Below, in pieces: positions 42,360 through 46,249 of a stretch of 46,249 bases of DNA (position 1 is the first letter of the stretch; each line of letters starts with the position of its first letter). Source of the stretch: Thermoclostridium sp. (lineage in GTDB: Bacteria > Bacillota > Clostridia > DSM-8532). The notes below the pieces were generated by a model. That model was not told where the DNA came from. It saw nothing but the letters and a program-made list of their open reading frames with translations, and ran no database searches. The DNA lies in contig JAGOJH010000013.1 in assembly GCA_017995215.1 (NCBI GenBank), positions 1-46,249 of the forward strand, given 5' to 3'. The translations under genes were made by a program, and so were the position numbers.

Positions 42360-43367
42360 CTATCCCAGAAGGCTTTGATCAAAAGCGAACAACGCTTCAT
42401 TGATTTCAAAAATATTATAGTTACTTTCCTCTATGAAATACTCGATGATAATGTCAAACTTGCTGCTGTGAGAAAGCGCGTACCCGGCCCGAAGCAGAAG
42501 ATCTTTTGTTTCATCAAGGCTAAGCCTAAGCGAAATAGCAAATGCAATAGCCGTGCTCTTGCTTGGTTTATAATAAACATCACTATGGATTTTTGAAAAT
42601 AACTTTCTGTCTATATTGGCTCTTTTATATGTTTCTACATCCGTCATGCCTTTTTCATCAATTAAACGCTGTAGCATCTGTGAGAATGTTTCATCCAGTT
42701 GCGCAACGACATCATCGAGTTTCCGCCTTGCTTTTTGAGCAGAGTGAAGTGCCGCACTTGGTGCTGCCGAGGCAAATATATCATCTTCATATAGCTGGCA
42801 CATTTGGCTACGGCGAACACTGCGTTCTTCCATAAATTCTTCTGTGTACTTATCATCAATGTATTCCTTAATGGAAGAAAACAGCTTCTCGGACAGCACA
42901 TACACCGCCTTATCGAACACAACCAGATAAACCAGCATCTCATGAACCATCAGAAATTCACCGATCACAGAAATTGCTATCTTTAGGGCCTGGTCATTTG
43001 GATAACCATAGGCACCAGCTGATATCAGCGGGAAAGCAATGCTCTCAAGCTGATATTGCCGGGCTAATTCAAGTGAGTTTCTATAGCAATCGGCCAGAAG
43101 TTTTCCCTCGTTATTATTTCCGCCATGCCAAACAGGGCCAACCGTATGGATGACATATTTTGCAGGCAGGTTATACCCTTTTGTTATCTTTGCCTGGCCG
43201 GTTTTGCAGCCGCAAAGGGTACGGCATTCTTCAAGAAGCTCTGGGCCAGCAGCTCTATGAATTGCTCCGTCAACCCCTCCCCCGCCAAGCAATGACGAGT
43301 TTGCAGCATTTACAATGGCCTCTGCATGAACCTTTGTAATGTCATTTCGAATAATTTCAAGCGGCAT
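42360..43367 (-). CDS. macro-domain protein with C-terminal helical domain
   Basis: 335 residues. The N-terminal macro domain (about 1-165) has '[24 protein letters not shown]' and '[12 protein letters not shown]', which bind ADP-ribose; members remove ADP-ribose or O-acetyl groups. A C-terminal all-helical domain (about 245-335: '[15 protein letters not shown]...[44 protein letters not shown]') resembles the HTH-like module often joined to bacterial macro domains and is of unknown role. GAGGTG precedes ATG 43367. It lies 12 nt after the VOC gene, so one operon. No ADP-ribosyltransferase is visible nearby. Confidence 0.87.
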   Translation of the reverse strand: MPLEIIRNDITKVHAEAIVNAANSSLLGGGGVDGAIHRAAGPELLEECRTLCGCKTGQAKITKGYNLPAKYVIHTVGPVWHGGNNNEGKLLADCYRNSLELARQYQLESIAFPLISAGAYGYPNDQALKIAISVIGEFLMVHEMLVYLVVFDKAVYVLSEKLFSSIKEYIDDKYTEEFMEERSVRRSQMCQLYEDDIFASAAPSAALHSAQKARRKLDDVVAQLDETFSQMLQRLIDEKGMTDVETYKRANIDRKLFSKIHSDVYYKPSKSTAIAFAISLRLSLDETKDLLLRAGYALSHSSKFDIIIEYFIEESNYNIFEINEALFAFDQSLLG

Positions 43368-43379
43368 TTTAGCACCTCA

Positions 43380-43805
43380 CTATTTCAACGCGAAATCAGG
43401 GCTTTCGATAACGGATTTCATATTGCACAGGCAAAAAGGGTGTCCGGCGGGGTCCAGCATAACTGTCCAATCACTGGAAAACTGATCTTTTGCGGTTGTT
43501 GCGCCACATTGGATTGCATATTCAACTGCTTTTTCCAAATCATTCACAGCAAGGTCTATATGTGCCATCTGCTGTTGGGCATCAGACTCTTCCGGCCATA
43601 CGGGCGGTTTATATTCGGGATTTCGTTGGAACAATATGCCCGGGTATGCTCCCTGCTTGGTTCCTGGAGCGCCTACGCATGCCCAGTTTTCATCACTAAA
43701 CGCAATTTCCCACTTGAGTAGCTTCGCATAAAAGTTTGCTAATGCACGCGGGTCTGTGCAATCCAGAGTAAAAGAGTACACTTTGATTTTCAGTTCATTT
43801 TCCAT
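43380..43805 (-). CDS. VOC (glyoxalase/bleomycin-resistance fold) protein
   Basis: 141 residues, a VOC superfamily pattern: 'VYSFTLDCTDPRALANFYAKLLKWEIAF', 'MAHIDLAVNDLEKAVEYAIQCGAT', 'WTVMLDPAGHPFCLC'. The role is unassigned and could be a lyase, dioxygenase or antibiotic-binding protein. GGGAGGT sets ATG 43805; the frame extends further up (43874) without a ribosome site. The last 21 nt of its coding sequence recur at the right edge of the window (see findings). Confidence 0.82.
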   Translation of the reverse strand: MENELKIKVYSFTLDCTDPRALANFYAKLLKWEIAFSDENWACVGAPGTKQGAYPGILFQRNPEYKPPVWPEESDAQQQMAHIDLAVNDLEKAVEYAIQCGATTAKDQFSSDWTVMLDPAGHPFCLCNMKSVIESPDFALK

Positions 43806-43859
43806 AACGCTAATACCTCCCTGTAAGGGCCTTCTATTAAAGAAGTTCCTTAGAATCTT

Positions 43860-44020
43860 TCTTCGCCTTATCAACCTCTTTCAGGAAAATTTTATCATTA
43901 CTATTTATTAGAATCAACTTAAAAGGGATGAAAAACCCGCGCCATATTTCGTTTTTAAATGTATTTTCAATGTTCGCAAATCCCGCCATACTGTTTCTCG
44001 GAGGTACATCGATAGCATTT
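43860..44020 (+). repeat. left copy of duplicated intergenic segment
   Basis: A direct repeat of 46085-46240 with conserved blocks such as TCTTTCAGGAAAA, TTAGAATCAACT, AAAAGGGATGAAAAA and TAAATGTATTTTCAATG. The -10 box is CATACT here and TATACT in the right copy. Confidence 0.75.
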
Positions 44021-44148
44021 GAGGTATCATTGTTTTATTCATATTTTGTACAGGGATATCGAAATCCATCTTAACTGAATTGGGTAATCGTGGTTCAGGA
44101 AGAATTTCTGTTATTGATGGTGGATCGTGGTTATACGGTAACCATAAA

Positions 44149-44178
44149 ATAAATAAAACCTGCCTTTCGGGCAGGTTT
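44149..44178 (-). terminator. Rho-independent terminator of SLH gene
   Basis: On the minus strand AAACCTGCC / GGCAGGTTT with a 5-nt loop, then TTATTTATTTT; 32 nt after the stop. Confidence 0.9.
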
Positions 44179-44209
44179 CATTGAACGGTTAACAGGGGTA
44201 AATGAATAC

Positions 44210-45736
44210 TTATTTGCTGTAATATTCATAAGCCCTGGTGCAGACAATCACGGCCATCTCACGGGTGGCGTTTCCATCCGGGTCGAAGCGATCCACGCCA
44301 TCCACTTTACCGACGCCGTTGACGATTTTAGCTTTATAGCAGTAATAAACTCCATCTCTTGCCCACGTTTCCACCTTGTCGTCGTCCAGGAATTTAGCGA
44401 CGCCTGCGGTGGAGAAATCCTCCTTCGGGTTGATCACCTTCAGCGCACGCAGCAGAATGGTTGCCATCTGCTCGCGGGTTACCAGATCATTTGGCGCATA
44501 TTTATTGTTGCCAACTCCATTCACTAGGCCCAGATTGGCGGCCTTCAGAATTTCAGGGTTGGTGGTGTCGGCAAAGCTCATTTTTCCGGGTTCGGCGACC
44601 TTGCCGGTATATTTTTCATACAGCTTCACAGCAATTTCAGCAAATTCTTCGCGAGTCACCTTCCCGGACATATTGTTCTTGATACGATCGGTGATTAAGC
44701 CATATCCGGCAGCCTTATCCAACTCGGTCTTAGCCCAGCTTGACGCGCCCTCATAAGCCGGCATGCCGTGCGATATCACATTGGAGAAGGGAGAATACAC
44801 CTCTCCTGATTTACCGGCAACGGGATACCAGTCATAGCTGGTGGAATAACGGAACTTCACATCGTATGCGGCGGCATCATAATTGTCTAAAATCCCCAGA
44901 ATATCATCGGCATCGACCTCGAACTGCTCCTTCAACCACATGTAGGAGCCGGCATCGATCCAGTCTCCCTGGTTCATCCTGACCCATACATTGGTATAGA
45001 CTCTCTGGTCTGTGATGTTGTTGACATAGGCAATATCCGAATGGGCCTTATCCGCTTTGAAGTCCAGGTAGGGCTGACCGTCATCTCTTTTCTTCAACTC
45101 CACCGAAATGAGTCTCGGTGTATGATTCATTAGAGGAGCCAGGTCTTCAGCCTTTTGCTGGTTGGTATAGGAAACGGTTTGGGACCAGGGAGATGTGTAG
45201 GAGAAATTCTCACCGGTTTCTTCGTTGTAAAAATCGATTGTGAAACGGACACGCAAATGCATGGTATGAGAATCAAAATAGGTCTTCCCACCCGGCAGAA
45301 CAGCATCGGGAATTGCTTCATCAAAATAGTTGTCATCTATGTGATAGCTTGATACCCATTCACCGGCTGACGCATCGAAACCGCAGTCGCTGTTGTATAC
45401 CCAGCCGTCATAATTGGAAAGCTCCGAGCGCCATTGACCGCCATCGAGCTTGTAATCGCCCTGGGCATAAACACTCAGGCTGCTGTAACCGGCCCCCTCA
45501 AAGGAACCGTCAGCAAATGCTTCCATCAGCGTACGCACCTCATCAGAAGCACTGAAACCGATGTCAAAGCTCCAACGGCCACTATCCTCGATGTCATCTC
45601 CATAGAAAACAACCCCGACATTCGCAGGGGCCCCGTATTTATCGGGCGGAGAAAAGACGACTGCAAAGGAATGATAACCCGTGGCACATAGGATCATTAC
45701 AACTGCCAGAACAAGACCTAACCATTTCTGTTTCAT
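44210..45736 (-). CDS. secreted SLH surface protein
   Basis: 508 residues. AGGAGG before ATG 45736 sets the start, and a signal peptide follows ('MKQKWLGLVLAVVMILCATGYHSFA'). Residues about 30-310 are beta-rich with many aromatic and Asp/Gly residues ('SGRWSFDIGFSAS', 'YDGWVYNSDCGFDASAGEW') and look like extracellular Ig- or carbohydrate-binding-type domains. Three SLH motifs close the protein ('ASSWAKTELDKAAGYGLITDR', 'ILKAANLGLVNGVGNNKYAPNDLVTREQMATIL', 'VETWARDGVYYCYKAKIVNGVG'). Anchored to the wall polymer. It is bracketed by the two copies of the duplicated promoter segment. Confidence 0.87.
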   Translation of the reverse strand: MKQKWLGLVLAVVMILCATGYHSFAVVFSPPDKYGAPANVGVVFYGDDIEDSGRWSFDIGFSASDEVRTLMEAFADGSFEGAGYSSLSVYAQGDYKLDGGQWRSELSNYDGWVYNSDCGFDASAGEWVSSYHIDDNYFDEAIPDAVLPGGKTYFDSHTMHLRVRFTIDFYNEETGENFSYTSPWSQTVSYTNQQKAEDLAPLMNHTPRLISVELKKRDDGQPYLDFKADKAHSDIAYVNNITDQRVYTNVWVRMNQGDWIDAGSYMWLKEQFEVDADDILGILDNYDAAAYDVKFRYSTSYDWYPVAGKSGEVYSPFSNVISHGMPAYEGASSWAKTELDKAAGYGLITDRIKNNMSGKVTREEFAEIAVKLYEKYTGKVAEPGKMSFADTTNPEILKAANLGLVNGVGNNKYAPNDLVTREQMATILLRALKVINPKEDFSTAGVAKFLDDDKVETWARDGVYYCYKAKIVNGVGKVDGVDRFDPDGNATREMAVIVCTRAYEYYSK

Positions 45737-46238
45737 AACATACCTCCTAAAAATGCAAGTTCTGTTGTCGCTGAGGATGCTTCTCTTGAATAAACGATGC
45801 GAAAGCAGGCTGTATGAACGGGAAGAAATCCCCATTGGCTTCCGTAATAAGGGGCTTAACTCCAATAACTGCCGGAAGTCTTAATAAAACAGTGATAACA
45901 TGAATTAGTAAACATAACCACTGAAAATAAGTATAACATAATATAATTCTTTATGATATAGGGATTTTTAGTTTTACAGCCTGCCCATACACCCTTTTAC
46001 TGCTGGGGCTGAACGAGTCTCTTATAACAAAGGAAGCAATTGCGCTGCTGTTATAAAGCTATTACAGGGCTTTCGATAACGGATTTCGCTTTATAAACTT
46101 CTTTCAGGAAAACTTTATCATCACTATTTGTTAGAATCAACTCAAAAGGGATGAAAAAACCGCACCAATACTACGGTTTGTAAATGTATTTTCAATGATG
46201 TCAAAATCTGTTATACTGTTTTTCGGAGGTGCATTGAT
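45737..46238. other. right-edge intergenic region
   Basis: It holds the unmapped leftward promoter of the SLH gene, an AT-rich stretch, a 21-nt remnant of a VOC gene end (46067-46087) and the right copy of the duplicated promoter segment. Confidence 0.5.
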
Positions 46239-46240
46239 AT
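46067..46240 (+). repeat. right copy of duplicated segment with VOC remnant
   Basis: GGGCTTTCGATAACGGATTTC matches the 3' end of the VOC gene (43400-43420) and runs directly into the sequence that lies upstream of that gene on the left. So the VOC body, about 440 bp, is deleted in this copy. Confidence 0.75.
46189..46217 (+). promoter_or_regulatory. promoter of the gene leaving the window
   Basis: TTTTCA, 17-nt spacer, TATACT. Confidence 0.55.
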
Positions 46241-46249
46241 GAAAGATAC
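46239..46249 (+). CDS. start of a gene cut by the window edge
   Basis: GGAGGT (46225-46230), 8-nt spacing, ATG 46239, then Lys-Asp. Too short to identify, but the promoter and ribosome site are good. Confidence 0.6.

Larger units (their letters stand above)
43806..44209. other. 404-nt region with left copy of duplicated divergent promoter
   Basis: 43,860-44,020 matches 46,085-46,240 at roughly 80%. A ribosome site GGAGGT is kept, but the start codon of the rightward gene is lost (ATAGC in place of ATATG). The terminator of the SLH gene lies at 44149-44178. Confidence 0.6.

Overview
The window reads as a chromosomal segment of a Gram-positive, probably clostridial bacterium. Supporting signs are strong purine-rich Shine-Dalgarno sites, consensus sigma-A promoters, Rho-independent terminators, three S-layer-homology (SLH) surface proteins, lipoproteins with lipoboxes and no outer-membrane genes. 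Composition is moderate in GC, with a few AT-rich intergenic gaps. I could not place it to genus.

Left third (1-16.6 kb): an ATP-grasp ligase plus lysine 2,3-aminomutase operon ends in a clear terminator. A leftward operon follows: GH127 glycosidase, dolichol/phytol-kinase-like CTP transferase and a small CDF-like membrane protein. Next come a very large HEAT-repeat protein with a lipoprotein esterase, a decayed DUF1877 gene, a QueG-like double-[4Fe-4S] protein, a membrane-anchored subtilase, and a TPR/SLH surface protein split by a frameshift.

Middle (16.6-29 kb): a 1,141-residue beta-helix lipoprotein, a membrane diguanylate cyclase behind a near-perfect promoter, an SLH protein with two beta-sandwich repeats, an esterase, a DUF1848 protein, a GNAT acetyltransferase, an SDR oxidoreductase, and an iron-sulfur flavoprotein-TetR operon with two palindromic operators built into its promoter. 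An intact-looking IS66-family element with perfect 15-bp ends and an 8-bp target duplication (29,157-31,688) lies between that operon and the next region.

Right part (31.8-41.1 kb): the most striking locus is an apparent RiPP cluster, all leftward. It encodes a 90-residue Nif11-type precursor with a VAGG cleavage motif and an 18-residue core, flanked by four genes that carry five cobalamin-binding radical-SAM modules; one gene is a head-to-tail fusion of two modules. A promoter at 41.2 kb and a hairpin just after the precursor suggest one transcript with uneven expression. No peptidase or exporter is visible in the window.

Right end (41.6-46.2 kb): a vWA protein, a VOC-macro-domain operon and a third SLH protein. 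A divergent-promoter segment is duplicated on both sides of the SLH gene, and each copy has kept a different gene, which looks like reciprocal decay.
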